From: Pantoea sp. WMus005
GTDB lineage: Bacteria; Pseudomonadota; Gammaproteobacteria; Enterobacterales; Enterobacteriaceae
Length of the DNA stretch: 64,000 bases
Assembly (NCBI RefSeq): GCF_013415305.1
Contig: NZ_JACBXU010000005.1
Coordinates: 204,908-268,907, forward strand
Reading direction: 5' to 3'
The position numbers and the translations under genes are program-made. Shown here piece after piece: positions 1 to 8,530 of the stretch (position 1 is the first letter of the stretch; each line of letters opens with the position of its first letter). The notes under the pieces were generated by a model. That model made no database searches. It had not been told where the DNA came from and was given only the letters and a program-made list of their open reading frames with translations.

Positions 1-1
1 C

Positions 2-382
2 CTGCTGGAAGATCCTAAAGCGGTCGTGAAGAAGATCAAACGCGCCGTTACGGATTCAGAAGAGCCGCCAGTGGTGCGCTACGACATCAAAGAGAAAGCG
101 GGCGTCTCTAACCTGCTGGATATTTTGTCTGGCGTAACCGGTAAAACCATCGCCGAGCTGGAGCAGGAATTCGAAGGTAAAATGTATGGCCATCTGAAAG
201 GCGCAGTAGCCGATGCCGTGTCGGGCATGCTCTCTGAGCTGCAGGAACGTTATCATAGCTTCCGCAACGATGAAGCCTTGCTGGAGCAGGTCATGCGTGA
301 TGGCGCGGCGAAAGCACGTGCACAGGCGCAGGAAACGCTGAAGAAGGTTTATCAGGCGGTAGGTTTTGTCGCGATGCCGTAA
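2..382 (+). CDS. trpS: Tryptophanyl-tRNA synthetase, C-terminal part (5' end outside window)
   Basis: This frame is open from the first base and encodes the last 126 residues of tryptophanyl-tRNA synthetase, a class I enzyme that charges tRNA-Trp. The visible part is the helical C-terminal region ([17 protein letters not shown], then [13 protein letters not shown] and a Lys/Ala-rich last helix). The HIGH and KMSKS motifs would lie upstream of the window. The full protein in E. coli is about 334 residues, so roughly the last 40 percent is present. Identification is from remembered family sequence. It faces cysG and is followed by a shared hairpin terminator, as in E. coli where trpS and cysG are close. 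Confidence 0.95.
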   Translation: MLEDPKAVVKKIKRAVTDSEEPPVVRYDIKEKAGVSNLLDILSGVTGKTIAELEQEFEGKMYGHLKGAVADAVSGMLSELQERYHSFRNDEALLEQVMRDGAAKARAQAQETLKKVYQAVGFVAMP

Positions 383-402
383 TGGCTGAACAGACAAAAA
401 GG

Positions 403-429
403 ACGGCGGGCTTTGTGCCCGCCGTTTTT
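403..429 (+). terminator. Intrinsic terminator after trpS
   Basis: A perfect 9-bp GC-rich stem (ACGGCGGGC, loop TTTGT, GCCCGCCGT) is followed by TTTTTA. It lies between the convergent trpS and cysG genes. An A-run on its 5' side means it could also act on cysG transcripts. Confidence 0.9.
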
Positions 430-439
430 ATTTGCCGGT

Positions 440-1804
440 TCAGAACCAGCGCAGGCTGTCGCGCAGACTCACCACGCTGCCGATGATCATCAGGCTGGGA
501 CTGATCACCTGTCCGGCTAACATTTCCAGCTCGCTCAGTGTCCCGGTGACGACCCGCTGACGCGTGCTTGTGCCGTTTTCCACCAGCGCCACCGGCATAT
601 CGCCGCGCATCCCGTGCTTTATTAACTGCTGCTGAATCTCTCCGGCCTGTGCCAGCCCCATATAAAACACCAGCGTCTGCTGTTCTGCCGCCAGCGTCTG
701 CCAGGCGAGCGTGCCCGTTTTCTGCAGATGCCCGGTAACCAGCCTCACGCTCTGCGCATGATCGCGGTGTGTCAGGGGAATACCGCTGTAGGCCGCACAG
801 CCTGAAGCAGCAGTAATCCCCGGCACCACGCTGAATGGAATCTGCAACTGCGCCAGCGCCTCCAGCTCTTCACCGCCGCGACCAAAGATAAAGGGATCGC
901 CGCCTTTCAGTCGCACCACGCGCTTTCCGCGCTGCGCCTGGTCGCAGAGCAACTGGTTGATCTCATCCTGTGGCACGCAGTGATGTCCTGCCCGTTTCCC
1001 GACAAAGATGCGTTCAGCATCGCGGCGCACCAGGTTCAGGATCTCTTCGGAGACCAGCCGGTCATAAACGATCACATCCGCCTGCTGGATCAGCTGAAGG
1101 CCTTTGAGGGTGAGTAATCCGGCATCGCCCGGACCGGCACCGACCAGTGCCACTTCACCCTGCTGAACAGGATCTGCGCTAAAAAGTGCATCGGTAATCT
1201 GTTCCGCACGTTCGCCGTCGCCGTTAGCCAGGGTCTGGGCGAGCCGCTCGCTGTTAAAAAATCGCTCCCAGAAGTGACGTCGGGCATTGATGGCGTTGAA
1301 CTGCTTTTTTACCCGCTCGCGCAGGGTGCCCGCCCGCTGCGCCAGCTGGCCCAGATGCTGCGGCAGCATCGCCTCCAGCTTTTCCCGCAACAGACGTGCC
1401 AGCACCGGCGCACGTCCACCGGAAGAGACGGCGACCATCAGCGGGGAGCGGTCAATGATCGACGGCATAATGGCGCTGGCCTGCTGCGGCGCATCCACCA
1501 GATTGCAGAAAATCTGCTGTTTTTCAGCTGCTTCCGCCACCTGCTGATTGACTGCGTCATCATTTGTCGCGGCGACCACCAGCCAGCAGCCGGTCAGCCA
1601 CTCAGGATCGAAATGCCCGGGCAGCAGCGTGATGGCTTTCTGCTGCGCCCATTCCCGGAAGGTGGGGGAGAAATCAGGGGCACCAACCCAGAGCCCGGTG
1701 CCAGCTTCCAGCAGCAGGCGTGCTTTTCGCTCAGCCACGTCACCCGCGCCGACCAGCAGGCAGCGTCGGCCCTGCAGGCGGCAGAACAAGGGGAAGTAGT
1801 CCAT
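440..1804 (-). CDS. cysG: Siroheme synthase (uroporphyrinogen methyltransferase / precorrin-2 dehydrogenase / ferrochelatase)
   Basis: This 454-residue protein makes siroheme from uroporphyrinogen III, the cofactor of NirB and of sulfite reductase. The N-terminal half (about residues 1-210) is the NAD-binding dehydrogenase/chelatase domain, starting [16 protein letters not shown] and containing [16 protein letters not shown]. The C-terminal half (about 215-454) is the SAM-dependent methyltransferase, with [16 protein letters not shown] and [16 protein letters not shown]. The length matches E. coli CysG (about 457), so it is a full fusion enzyme. It lies just downstream of nirBD on the same strand, which fits cofactor supply for nitrite reductase. 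A hairpin with a T-run sits directly before its start codon. Confidence 0.96.
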   Translation of the reverse strand: MDYFPLFCRLQGRRCLLVGAGDVAERKARLLLEAGTGLWVGAPDFSPTFREWAQQKAITLLPGHFDPEWLTGCWLVVAATNDDAVNQQVAEAAEKQQIFCNLVDAPQQASAIMPSIIDRSPLMVAVSSGGRAPVLARLLREKLEAMLPQHLGQLAQRAGTLRERVKKQFNAINARRHFWERFFNSERLAQTLANGDGERAEQITDALFSADPVQQGEVALVGAGPGDAGLLTLKGLQLIQQADVIVYDRLVSEEILNLVRRDAERIFVGKRAGHHCVPQDEINQLLCDQAQRGKRVVRLKGGDPFIFGRGGEELEALAQLQIPFSVVPGITAASGCAAYSGIPLTHRDHAQSVRLVTGHLQKTGTLAWQTLAAEQQTLVFYMGLAQAGEIQQQLIKHGMRGDMPVALVENGTSTRQRVVTGTLSELEMLAGQVISPSLMIIGSVVSLRDSLRWF

Positions 1805-1814
1805 CAGAGATCCT

Positions 1815-1838
1815 TAAAAAAGCCCGCAGAGGCGGGCT
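1815..1838 (-). terminator. Terminator-like hairpin between nirD and cysG
   Basis: On the minus strand a 7-bp stem (AGCCCGC, loop CTCT, GCGGGCT) runs into TTTTTT. It lies in the 45-nt gap after nirD. The T-run is followed at once by AAGGAT, the likely cysG ribosome binding site, and the cysG start codon is 10 nt past the T-run. It should reduce read-through from nirBD into cysG, or act as an attenuator. Confidence 0.8.
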
Positions 1839-1849
1839 GTTGACGGGCG

Positions 1850-2176
1850 TTACAGGCAGACTTCGATCTGTCCGGCATTGACGCGCACTGGCCAGGACGC
1901 CACGGAGCGCGTTTCATCCTCCATGCAGAGGCCATCGCAGAGGCGAAAATGCTGCTTTTTCAACGGGCTGGCCACCCAGAGCGCATCCTGATGTTCGGCA
2001 ATAATGCCGCGTGACAGCACACTGGCATCGGCAAACGGGTCGATATTGCTGATCGCATAGAGCTGTTCATCATCGCGTGGACGGAAGATAGCCACCTGCT
2101 GGCCTTTGACCAGCGCGCAGACGCCCGTGGCGGGCAGGATCTGTGTAAGCGGGCACACTGGATTCCACTGGCTCAT
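1850..2176 (-). CDS. nirD: Nitrite reductase (NADH) small subunit
   Basis: This 108-residue protein is the small subunit of cytoplasmic NADH-dependent nitrite reductase, which reduces nitrite to ammonium together with NirB. It has a Rieske-like fold (CPLTQILPATGVCALVKG near the N-terminus, then FRPRDDEQLYAISNIDPF). It lacks the usual Cys/His Rieske cluster ligands, which is normal for the NirD type. The length equals E. coli NirD. Its start overlaps the nirB stop by 4 nt (ATGA), so the two are probably translationally coupled. The nitrite channel gene nirC, next in E. coli, is missing. Confidence 0.95.
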   Translation of the reverse strand: MSQWNPVCPLTQILPATGVCALVKGQQVAIFRPRDDEQLYAISNIDPFADASVLSRGIIAEHQDALWVASPLKKQHFRLCDGLCMEDETRSVASWPVRVNAGQIEVCL

Positions 2177-4713
2177 GATTCGGTCTCCTCAATCAGGGTC
2201 ACGGCAATACGTTCTTCGGGGCGTGCCGGGCGATGCTGGGCACGCTCTGCCACCCGCTGCACAGCAGGATCGCGCTGCGGCGAGTTGATAAAGTGGGCGA
2301 AGCGTGTCAGGTGGTCTTTATCTTCCAGCGTGGCCTGCCATTCACAGCTGACGCTGGCGCGCAGCTGTGCCAGTTGCTGTTCCATCTGGCTGTTGAGGCC
2401 GAGTTTGTCATCCACGATCACGTTGCGCAGATAGTCGATGCCGCCTTCCAGACTCTCCAGCCACAGCGAAGTGCGCTGCAGGCGGTCGGCGGTGCGGATA
2501 TAGAACATCATGAAACGGTCGAGATAGGTGACCAGCGTCTGCTGATCGAGATCGGCCGCCAGCAGATCGCCGTGGCGCGGTTTCATGCCGCCGTTGCCGC
2601 AGACGTAAAGGTTCCACCCTTTTTCGGTGGCGATAATGCCGACATCTTTACCCTGGGCTTCCGCACATTCACGGGTGCAGCCAGAGACGCCAAATTTCAT
2701 TTTGTGTGGTGTGCGGATGCCTTTGTAGCGGTTCTCCAGCATCACGCCAAAGCCGAGGCTGTCGCCCACGCCGTAACGGCACCAGGCGCTGCCAACGCAG
2801 GTTTTCGCCATACGCAGCGCCTTGGCATAAGCCTGACCGGTTTCAAATCCGGCATCGATCAGCTGTGACCAGATAGCGGGCAGATCGTCTTTCTGCGCGC
2901 CAAACAGACCGATGCGCTGAGAGCCGGTAATTTTGGTGTAGAGCTGGTAGCGTTCGGCGATATCGCCAATCACCTTCAGGCCCTGTGGCGTGATTTCACC
3001 GCCAGGCGAACGCGGGATCACCGAATAGGTGCCATCTTTCTGGATATTACCCAGATAGAGGTCGTTGCTGTCCTGCAACGGCGCGTGCTGTGGCTTGAGC
3101 ACATACTCATTCCAGCAGGACGCGAGCAGTGAGCCAACCGCAGGTTTACAGACTTCACAGCCATAACCCTGACCATAGCGGGCCAGCAGTTCGTCAAAGG
3201 TTTTGATCTCTTCAAACTGAATCAGATGGTAAAGCTCCTGACGGGACCAGGCGAAGTGCGCGCAAAGATGGTTATTGACCTCAATGCCCTGACGGCTGAG
3301 TTCGCTGTTAAGCACCTGAGTGATCAGAGGAATACAGCCACCGCAGCCCGTGCCTGCACGGGTACTGTTTTTCAGCGCCGCCACGGTGTGACAGCCGCCC
3401 TGAACCGCCTTGATGATGTCGCCTTTGCTGACGTCGAAGCAGGAGCAGATTTGCGCACTATCTGGCAGGGAATCAACGCCGATGGCGGGTTTATTTCCAC
3501 TGCCCGCCGGCAGAATCAACGCTTCCGGATTAGCGGGCAGCGGAATGGCATTCAGCGCCAGTTGCAGCAGGTTGCCATAGTCGCTGGTGTCGCCCACCAG
3601 CACGGCACCCAGCAGGGTTTTCTGATCTTCGCTGATAATCAGGCGCTTGTAGACGGATTTGCCTTCATCCAGCCAGACTACGCTGCGCGCGCCTGGCGTA
3701 GTGCCGCGCGCATCACCAATGCCGCCGACATCGACACCCAGCAGCTTGAGTCTGGCGCTCATGTCCGCGCCGGTAAACGCATTGTCACGGCCCAACAGAT
3801 GGTCGCTGGCGACCTGTGCCATTTTGTAACCCGGTGCCACCAGACCGTAGATGCGATGCTGCCAGGCCGCGCACTCACCGATGGCGTAAATGGCGGGATC
3901 GCTGGTCCGGCACTGGTCATCAATGGCGATGCCGCCGCGCGGACCCAGCGTTAATCCACACTGCTTCGCCAGTTTGTCCTGCGGACGAATACCGGTAGAG
4001 AAGACGATGAAATCGACTTCCAGCGCGCTGCCATCGGCAAACTGCAGTGTTTTACCGCCATGCTCGTGGTGCACAATCTGCTGAGTATTTTTGCTGGTGT
4101 GGACCCGCACACCCATCTGCTCAATCTTGCGACGCAACTGTTCACCGCCTTGCTGATCGAGCTGTTCTGCCATCAGCACGGGCGCAAACTCAATGACGTG
4201 GGTTTCAATGCCCAGATTTTTCAGTGCACCCGCGGCTTCCAGTCCCAACAGACCGCCGCCAATTACCGCACCGCGTTTGCTGCGGCGTGAGCAGGCTTCA
4301 ATGGCGTTGAGATCTTCGATGGTGCGATAGACAAAGCAGTCGCTACCTTCAGCACCGTTAATCGGCGGAATCCACGGATAAGATCCCGTAGCAAAAATCA
4401 GCGTGTCGTAGTGAACGGCGCGACCGGTGCTGGAGTGGATGAGCTTCTCATCACGGTTAATGGTGATGGCGCGCTCGCCCAGCAGCAGATTGACCTGATG
4501 CTTGTCGTAATAGCCTTCACGGACCAATGACAGTTCTTCAGCCGTGTGGTGAGAAAAGTAGGCGGACAGGTGGACACGATCGTAGGCGACGCGGGGTTCT
4601 TCACAAAAGACGGTCAGCGAAAACAGGTTGGGTTCTGCTTTCTCAAGTAACTCTTCTATGAAGCGGTGGCCGACCATGCCGTTACCGATAACGACGACAT
4701 TGTGCTTGCTCAT
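2173..4713 (-). CDS. nirB: Nitrite reductase (NADH) large subunit
   Basis: This 846-residue subunit carries FAD, an Fe-S cluster and siroheme/4Fe-4S, and reduces nitrite to ammonium in the cytoplasm. The first 300 residues form the FAD/NAD oxidoreductase part (VVIGNGMVGHRFIEEL and AVIGGGLLGLEAAGAL). A BFD-like 2Fe-2S region follows (ICSCFDVSKGD, TGCGGCIPLI). The siroheme domain has the paired cysteines TCVGSAWC and GCTREC, then CGNGGMKPRHG. All key cysteines are present and the length is as in E. coli. Perfect FNR and NarL/NarP boxes lie upstream, pointing to anaerobic, nitrate/nitrite-dependent expression. Confidence 0.97.
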   Translation of the reverse strand: MSKHNVVVIGNGMVGHRFIEELLEKAEPNLFSLTVFCEEPRVAYDRVHLSAYFSHHTAEELSLVREGYYDKHQVNLLLGERAITINRDEKLIHSSTGRAVHYDTLIFATGSYPWIPPINGAEGSDCFVYRTIEDLNAIEACSRRSKRGAVIGGGLLGLEAAGALKNLGIETHVIEFAPVLMAEQLDQQGGEQLRRKIEQMGVRVHTSKNTQQIVHHEHGGKTLQFADGSALEVDFIVFSTGIRPQDKLAKQCGLTLGPRGGIAIDDQCRTSDPAIYAIGECAAWQHRIYGLVAPGYKMAQVASDHLLGRDNAFTGADMSARLKLLGVDVGGIGDARGTTPGARSVVWLDEGKSVYKRLIISEDQKTLLGAVLVGDTSDYGNLLQLALNAIPLPANPEALILPAGSGNKPAIGVDSLPDSAQICSCFDVSKGDIIKAVQGGCHTVAALKNSTRAGTGCGGCIPLITQVLNSELSRQGIEVNNHLCAHFAWSRQELYHLIQFEEIKTFDELLARYGQGYGCEVCKPAVGSLLASCWNEYVLKPQHAPLQDSNDLYLGNIQKDGTYSVIPRSPGGEITPQGLKVIGDIAERYQLYTKITGSQRIGLFGAQKDDLPAIWSQLIDAGFETGQAYAKALRMAKTCVGSAWCRYGVGDSLGFGVMLENRYKGIRTPHKMKFGVSGCTRECAEAQGKDVGIIATEKGWNLYVCGNGGMKPRHGDLLAADLDQQTLVTYLDRFMMFYIRTADRLQRTSLWLESLEGGIDYLRNVIVDDKLGLNSQMEQQLAQLRASVSCEWQATLEDKDHLTRFAHFINSPQRDPAVQRVAERAQHRPARPEERIAVTLIEETES

Positions 4714-4770
4714 TTTGGCCTCAAATTTGCGATATCTGCGGCTACAATAGCGCGCCCTTTCTGGCGCTTA

Positions 4771-4784
4771 TTGATATACATCAA
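4771..4784 (-). promoter_or_regulatory. FNR binding site of the nirB promoter
   Basis: The sequence TTGATATACATCAA matches the full FNR consensus (TTGAT-N4-ATCAA). On the minus strand a plausible -10 (TATTGT, 4744-4749) places the box centre near -41.5. That is the class II activator position known for E. coli nirB. Confidence 0.85.
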
Positions 4785-4797
4785 TCACGACCCTATA

Positions 4798-4813
4798 TAC
4801 CTATTAAGAGGTA
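4798..4813 (-). promoter_or_regulatory. NarL/NarP 7-2-7 site of the nirB promoter
   Basis: TACCTAT-TA-AGAGGTA fits the NarL/NarP heptamer pair consensus (TACYYMT-N2-AKRRGTA) at every position. Its centre is 28 bp upstream of the FNR box centre, about -69.5 from the inferred start. This is the spacing known for the NarL site of E. coli nirB. Confidence 0.8.
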
Positions 4814-4934
4814 TATATTTGATTTTAATTAAGTTTATCCGTAAGGGCTAACCTGCTGAATATCCTGCATTGCCGCGTGAGGTATGAATCGTGCTAGTTT
4901 TAACCCCACAGGTTAACTGGATAAGGAATCAGCC

Positions 4935-6212
4935 ATGCTGTCACCCAAGTGGATCAATAATGTGCGTCTACCCTGGCGGGAAGGTTTGTGGCAAATCGAA
5001 ATCGCCGACGGAAAAATAGCCCGAATTTCAGCTCAGCCGCAGCAGCCTTCACCGGTGCAACAATCGCTGGATGGCGAGGGCGGCCTGGCCTGCGCGCCCT
5101 TTATTGAGCCACATATTCATCTGGATACCACCCAGACGGCGGGTGAACCGGCATGGAACCAGTCCGGGACGCTGTTTGAAGGGATTGAGCGCTGGGCCGA
5201 ACGCAAGGCGCTACTCAGCCACGAAGATGTTAAACAACGGGCATTGCAGACGCTGAAGTGGCAGATCGCCAACGGCATTCAGTTTGTCCGCACCCACGTT
5301 GACGTGTCAGACCCGTCACTGACGGCGCTGAAAGCGATGCTGGAAGTGAAAGCAGAGATGGCGCCATGGATCACCCTGCAGATTGTGGCGTTTCCTCAGG
5401 AAGGCATTCTCTCTTATCCCAACGGCGAAGCGTTGCTGGAGGAGGCGTTGCGGCTGGGCGCAGATGTGGTTGGCGCGATTCCGCATTACGAATTCACCCG
5501 CGAATATGGCGTCGAGTCGCTGCATAAAACCTTTGCGCTGGCTAACCGCTACGACCGGCTGATCGATGTTCACTGCGATGAGATCGATGATGAACAGTCG
5601 CGCTTTGTGGAAACCGTGGCGGCGCTGGCACATCGCGATGGCAACGGTGCACGCGTGACCGCCAGTCATACCACGGCGATGCACTCCTATAATGGCGCGT
5701 ATGCCTCACGGCTGTTCCGGCTGCTTAAACTGTCGGGTATTAACTTTGTCGCCAACCCGCTGGTCAATATCCACCTGCAGGGACGCTTTGACACCTATCC
5801 TAAGCGGCGCGGGATAACGCGGGTGAAAGAGATGCTGGATGCGGAAATTAACGTCTGCTTCGGCCACGACGATGTGTTTGATCCCTGGTATCCGCTGGGC
5901 ACTGCCAATATGCTGCAGGTACTGCATATGGGCTTACATGTCTGTCAGCTGATGGGCTATGAGCAGATCGATGCGGGCCTGGATCTGATTACGCATAACA
6001 GCGCGAAGACGATGCAGCTGTCAGGCTATGGCATTCAGAGCGGCAACGAGGCCAGTCTGATTATTCTGCCGGCAGAAAGCGGTTTTGATGCGGTGAGAAG
6101 GCAGGTTCCGGTGCGCTATTCGGTGCGTCGCGGCGTGGTGGTTGCAGAGACAAAGCCCGCAGAAAGCGAAATTTACTGGCGGGAACGGGAGCGCATCGAC
6201 TTCCGGCGGTAA
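4935..6212 (+). CDS. codA: Cytosine deaminase
   Basis: This 425-residue amidohydrolase-superfamily protein should convert cytosine to uracil and ammonia for pyrimidine salvage. The metal and catalytic motifs are present in order: the HxH pair in [13 protein letters not shown] (His60 and His62), VHCDEID (His and catalytic Glu), [13 protein letters not shown], and [11 protein letters not shown] with the metal-binding Asp. The length equals E. coli CodA. AAGGA 5' of ATG 4935 supports the start. No cytosine permease gene (codB) lies next to it, unlike the E. coli codBA operon, and it is divergent from nirB. Other pyrimidine or creatinine-like substrates cannot be excluded. Confidence 0.9.
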   Translation: MLSPKWINNVRLPWREGLWQIEIADGKIARISAQPQQPSPVQQSLDGEGGLACAPFIEPHIHLDTTQTAGEPAWNQSGTLFEGIERWAERKALLSHEDVKQRALQTLKWQIANGIQFVRTHVDVSDPSLTALKAMLEVKAEMAPWITLQIVAFPQEGILSYPNGEALLEEALRLGADVVGAIPHYEFTREYGVESLHKTFALANRYDRLIDVHCDEIDDEQSRFVETVAALAHRDGNGARVTASHTTAMHSYNGAYASRLFRLLKLSGINFVANPLVNIHLQGRFDTYPKRRGITRVKEMLDAEINVCFGHDDVFDPWYPLGTANMLQVLHMGLHVCQLMGYEQIDAGLDLITHNSAKTMQLSGYGIQSGNEASLIILPAESGFDAVRRQVPVRYSVRRGVVVAETKPAESEIYWRERERIDFRR

Positions 6213-6216
6213 ACAG

Positions 6217-6242
6217 CAGGGCGGCGATCACTCGCCGCCCTG
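6217..6242. terminator. Shared hairpin between codA and tsgA
   Basis: A perfect 11-bp stem (CAGGGCGGCGA, loop TCAC, TCGCCGCCCTG) fills the 35-nt gap between the convergent codA and tsgA stop codons. There is no long T-run on either side, so termination strength is uncertain. Confidence 0.6.
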
Positions 6243-6247
6243 AATGA

Positions 6248-7426
6248 TTAATGCATGACGTGACCGTGAGTACGATGACGGCTGACAAAGCCGAGCAGGG
6301 CACACATCACAAACACCACGGCGTAGAGCGCGTTAGCCGTCGCCAGTGCGGTATGCACACCACTTTTCTCAACGATAGGCGCCGTGACCACAAAGGTCAG
6401 CATGGTGCCGACGGTACCGCAGGTCAGGATGAAGTTCACCAGTTTCGGTGACGCGACCCTGGTCTGCAGCGAGCCGAGCGTGATGATGGTGGTGTAAATC
6501 GCGCTGGAGCTGAAGCCCAGCACCATGATGATCCACTTCAGCATGCTGGCATCACTGCTGCTGACAAACCAGTACATCAGCACGGTTGCCAGACCCGCCA
6601 GCACCATCAGAATGCGTTGCAGATCGAAGAAGCGCAGCAGGAAGCTGAAGGCCCACATGCCGACCATATAAGCCGTCCAGAAGCTGCCCACCAGTTGTCC
6701 GGCGTCATTGATGTTCATGCCCATGACTTTCGTGGCATATTCTGGCACCCAGGAGATAAAGCCGAGCTGGCCCAGAATGTAGCAGAGTGCCGCGACAGCC
6801 AGCAGCAGCACGCCCACACCCCATTTTTCTTTCTCAACGGTCGGGCTGTTTTCAGGCTTACGCAGCACCGGGAACTCGACAAACAGCGTCATGATAAAGA
6901 TGGCGACGTAGATAAAGCCGATGCAGACGTAGACCCAGTACCACGGCAGCTGACGCGCCAGCAGAACCCCTGCCAGTACCGGAAACAGCGTACCCGCCAT
7001 GCTGAAGAAGGAGTCGGTAAACAGCAGGCGTGAACCACGCTGACGGCCTTCATACATGTGGGTGATCAGGAAGGTGCCGATCGACATGGTAATGCCGCTG
7101 ACCACGCCCAGGACAAACATACAGAGCGAGAAAATGGTCAGATCGCGGCTGGTCATCAGCCCGATTATCGCCAGCACCATCAGGACGAAGCCGAAAATCA
7201 GCTGACGTTTCAGTGGCACAATCACCATCAGCCAGGCGTTCAGGAAAACCGCAGCCAGGATGCCGCTGTTGAGGAAGGTGAAGGTGTTACTCATGCTGGA
7301 AATGGGGATCTGGAAATCTTTTGCGATATCGCCCATTACCATGCCGGTAACGATCACCAGCGCGCCGGTCAGCGCGTAGGAGAAGAAGCTTATCCAGGTA
7401 AGGCCAATACGATTACGGTTTGTCAT
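6248..7426 (-). CDS. tsgA: MFS transporter TsgA
   Basis: This 392-residue inner-membrane protein belongs to the major facilitator superfamily and has about 12 hydrophobic segments. The N-terminus [19 protein letters not shown] matches E. coli TsgA as I remember it, and the length agrees (393). I chose ATG 7426 over an in-frame ATG 10 codons upstream for that reason. The substrate is not established; the E. coli/Salmonella gene was linked to tellurite, selenite and sulfite phenotypes. The neighbourhood (nirB on one side, ppiA divergent on the other) is conserved. Confidence 0.93.
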   Translation of the reverse strand: MTNRNRIGLTWISFFSYALTGALVIVTGMVMGDIAKDFQIPISSMSNTFTFLNSGILAAVFLNAWLMVIVPLKRQLIFGFVLMVLAIIGLMTSRDLTIFSLCMFVLGVVSGITMSIGTFLITHMYEGRQRGSRLLFTDSFFSMAGTLFPVLAGVLLARQLPWYWVYVCIGFIYVAIFIMTLFVEFPVLRKPENSPTVEKEKWGVGVLLLAVAALCYILGQLGFISWVPEYATKVMGMNINDAGQLVGSFWTAYMVGMWAFSFLLRFFDLQRILMVLAGLATVLMYWFVSSSDASMLKWIIMVLGFSSSAIYTTIITLGSLQTRVASPKLVNFILTCGTVGTMLTFVVTAPIVEKSGVHTALATANALYAVVFVMCALLGFVSRHRTHGHVMH

Positions 7427-7534
7427 GTTCTGAACCTGTTGAGAACCGGGTGCCAAAAAGTGTCAGAAAGTGTAAACGGAACTGTGATCTTAATAAACAA
7501 GCAGTGAAATTACTGATCCATATTTCATGTGATG

Positions 7535-7550
7535 TGTGATTTTAATCACG
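7535..7550 (+). promoter_or_regulatory. Predicted CRP site in the tsgA-ppiA intergenic region
   Basis: TGTGA-TTTTAA-TCACG differs from the CRP core consensus (TGTGA-N6-TCACA) at one base. It lies in the 261-nt divergent region, 138 nt before the ppiA start. The E. coli ppiA promoter is known to be cAMP-CRP controlled. Nothing else distinct is seen in this gap. Confidence 0.75.
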
Positions 7551-7687
7551 TAATTGCGGAGGGTTAACGTTTGCTCACCTCATTTGCCCTAACAGCGTAA
7601 ATATAGGTAAAACGCTGGCTCCTGGAATAGAGTCTCTTTACAATCAATCACGTTTTTGTGCCCGCTCTCCCAGGTAAGGAATCTCTC

Positions 7688-8260
7688 ATGTTCAAACGTA
7701 CTTTAACAGCGGCTATCACCCTGTTAGCGCTCTCTTCCGTTTCCGCCCAGGCGCTGGCCGCAAAAGGTGACACCCACGTTCTGCTCACCACCTCCGCCGG
7801 CAATATCGAACTCGAACTGAATAACCAAAAAGCGCCGGTCTCTGTGAAAAACTTCGTTGATTACGTCAACAACGGTTTTTACAACAACACTATTTTTCAC
7901 CGCGTGATCCCGGGCTTTATGGTACAGGGTGGTGGCTTCACCACTGACATGCAGCAGAAGCAGACCAACGCGCCGATTAAGAATGAAGCGGACAATGGCC
8001 TGCGTAACCTTCGCGGCACCATCTCTATGGCGCGTACCGCCGATAAAGACAGTGCGACCAGCCAGTTCTTCCTCAACGTCGCGGATAATGCCTTCCTCGA
8101 CCACGGACAGCGTGATTTTGGCTACGCCGTATTTGGTAAGATTGTGAAAGGTCAGGATGTGGTTGAAAAAATTTCTCAGGTGCCGACTAAAGATGTGGGT
8201 CCTTACCAGAATGTTCCGTCCAGACCGGTAGTTATCCTTTCCGCTAAAGTCCTGCCTTAA
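7688..8260 (+). CDS. ppiA: Periplasmic peptidyl-prolyl cis-trans isomerase A (cyclophilin)
   Basis: This 190-residue cyclophilin catalyses proline isomerisation in the periplasm. A Sec signal peptide of about 24 residues (basic MFKRT, hydrophobic core, then AQALA before AKGDT) precedes the cyclophilin domain. Family motifs are [47 protein letters not shown] and the final [18 protein letters not shown] 7688, with AAGGAA upstream, gives the E. coli length; an in-frame ATG 10 codons upstream would put polar residues before the signal. A hairpin follows the stop. Confidence 0.96.
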   Translation: MFKRTLTAAITLLALSSVSAQALAAKGDTHVLLTTSAGNIELELNNQKAPVSVKNFVDYVNNGFYNNTIFHRVIPGFMVQGGGFTTDMQQKQTNAPIKNEADNGLRNLRGTISMARTADKDSATSQFFLNVADNAFLDHGQRDFGYAVFGKIVKGQDVVEKISQVPTKDVGPYQNVPSRPVVILSAKVLP

Positions 8261-8268
8261 CGCTTTTC

Positions 8269-8290
8269 GTCGCCATCTGCGGATGGCGAC
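8269..8290 (+). terminator. Hairpin after ppiA
   Basis: A perfect 9-bp stem (GTCGCCATC, loop TGCG, GATGGCGAC) begins 8 nt after the ppiA stop. No T-run follows, so it may be a weak terminator or an mRNA-stabilising 3' structure. Confidence 0.5.
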
Positions 8291-8359
8291 CGCCTGCCGC
8301 CTCCGGCAAAGCCAGAAATTGCTCTTATACTTAGGGCAAAAACCTGAGCAGGAGGCGGC

Positions 8360-8530
8360 ATGGCGAACAAACTCACCGAAAAACAGAAGGTCACCCTGTG
8401 GCAACAGCGACGTAGCGCCAGCTATCAGGCCAGCTGCCGGCTGGAAGGCTTCTCATCGAATGAAACCAGCGTCAACAGCGATGATGCAGCCGCACGTCTG
8501 GCGTCACTGAGGAGGCAATATGGACTCTAA
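8360..8530 (+). CDS. yhfG: YhfG/FicA-type antitoxin
   Basis: This 56-residue protein starts with a strong ribosome binding site (AGGAGG) before ATG 8360. It contains SCRLEG, which fits the inhibitory helix motif (S/T)xxxE(G/N) of class I Fic antitoxins. In that class the Glu blocks productive ATP binding in the partner Fic active site. The gene overlaps fic by 11 nt in another frame, so the two are probably coupled. The E. coli order yhfG-fic-pabA is conserved. The identification rests on the motif, the size and the position. Confidence 0.88.
   Translation: MANKLTEKQKVTLWQQRRSASYQASCRLEGFSSNETSVNSDDAAARLASLRRQYGL

Noticed and set aside
3226..3954. A 242-codon plus-strand ORF inside nirB
   Set aside because: It is antisense to a well-matched nirB coding region, has no family similarity I know, and is explained by high third-position GC in nirB.
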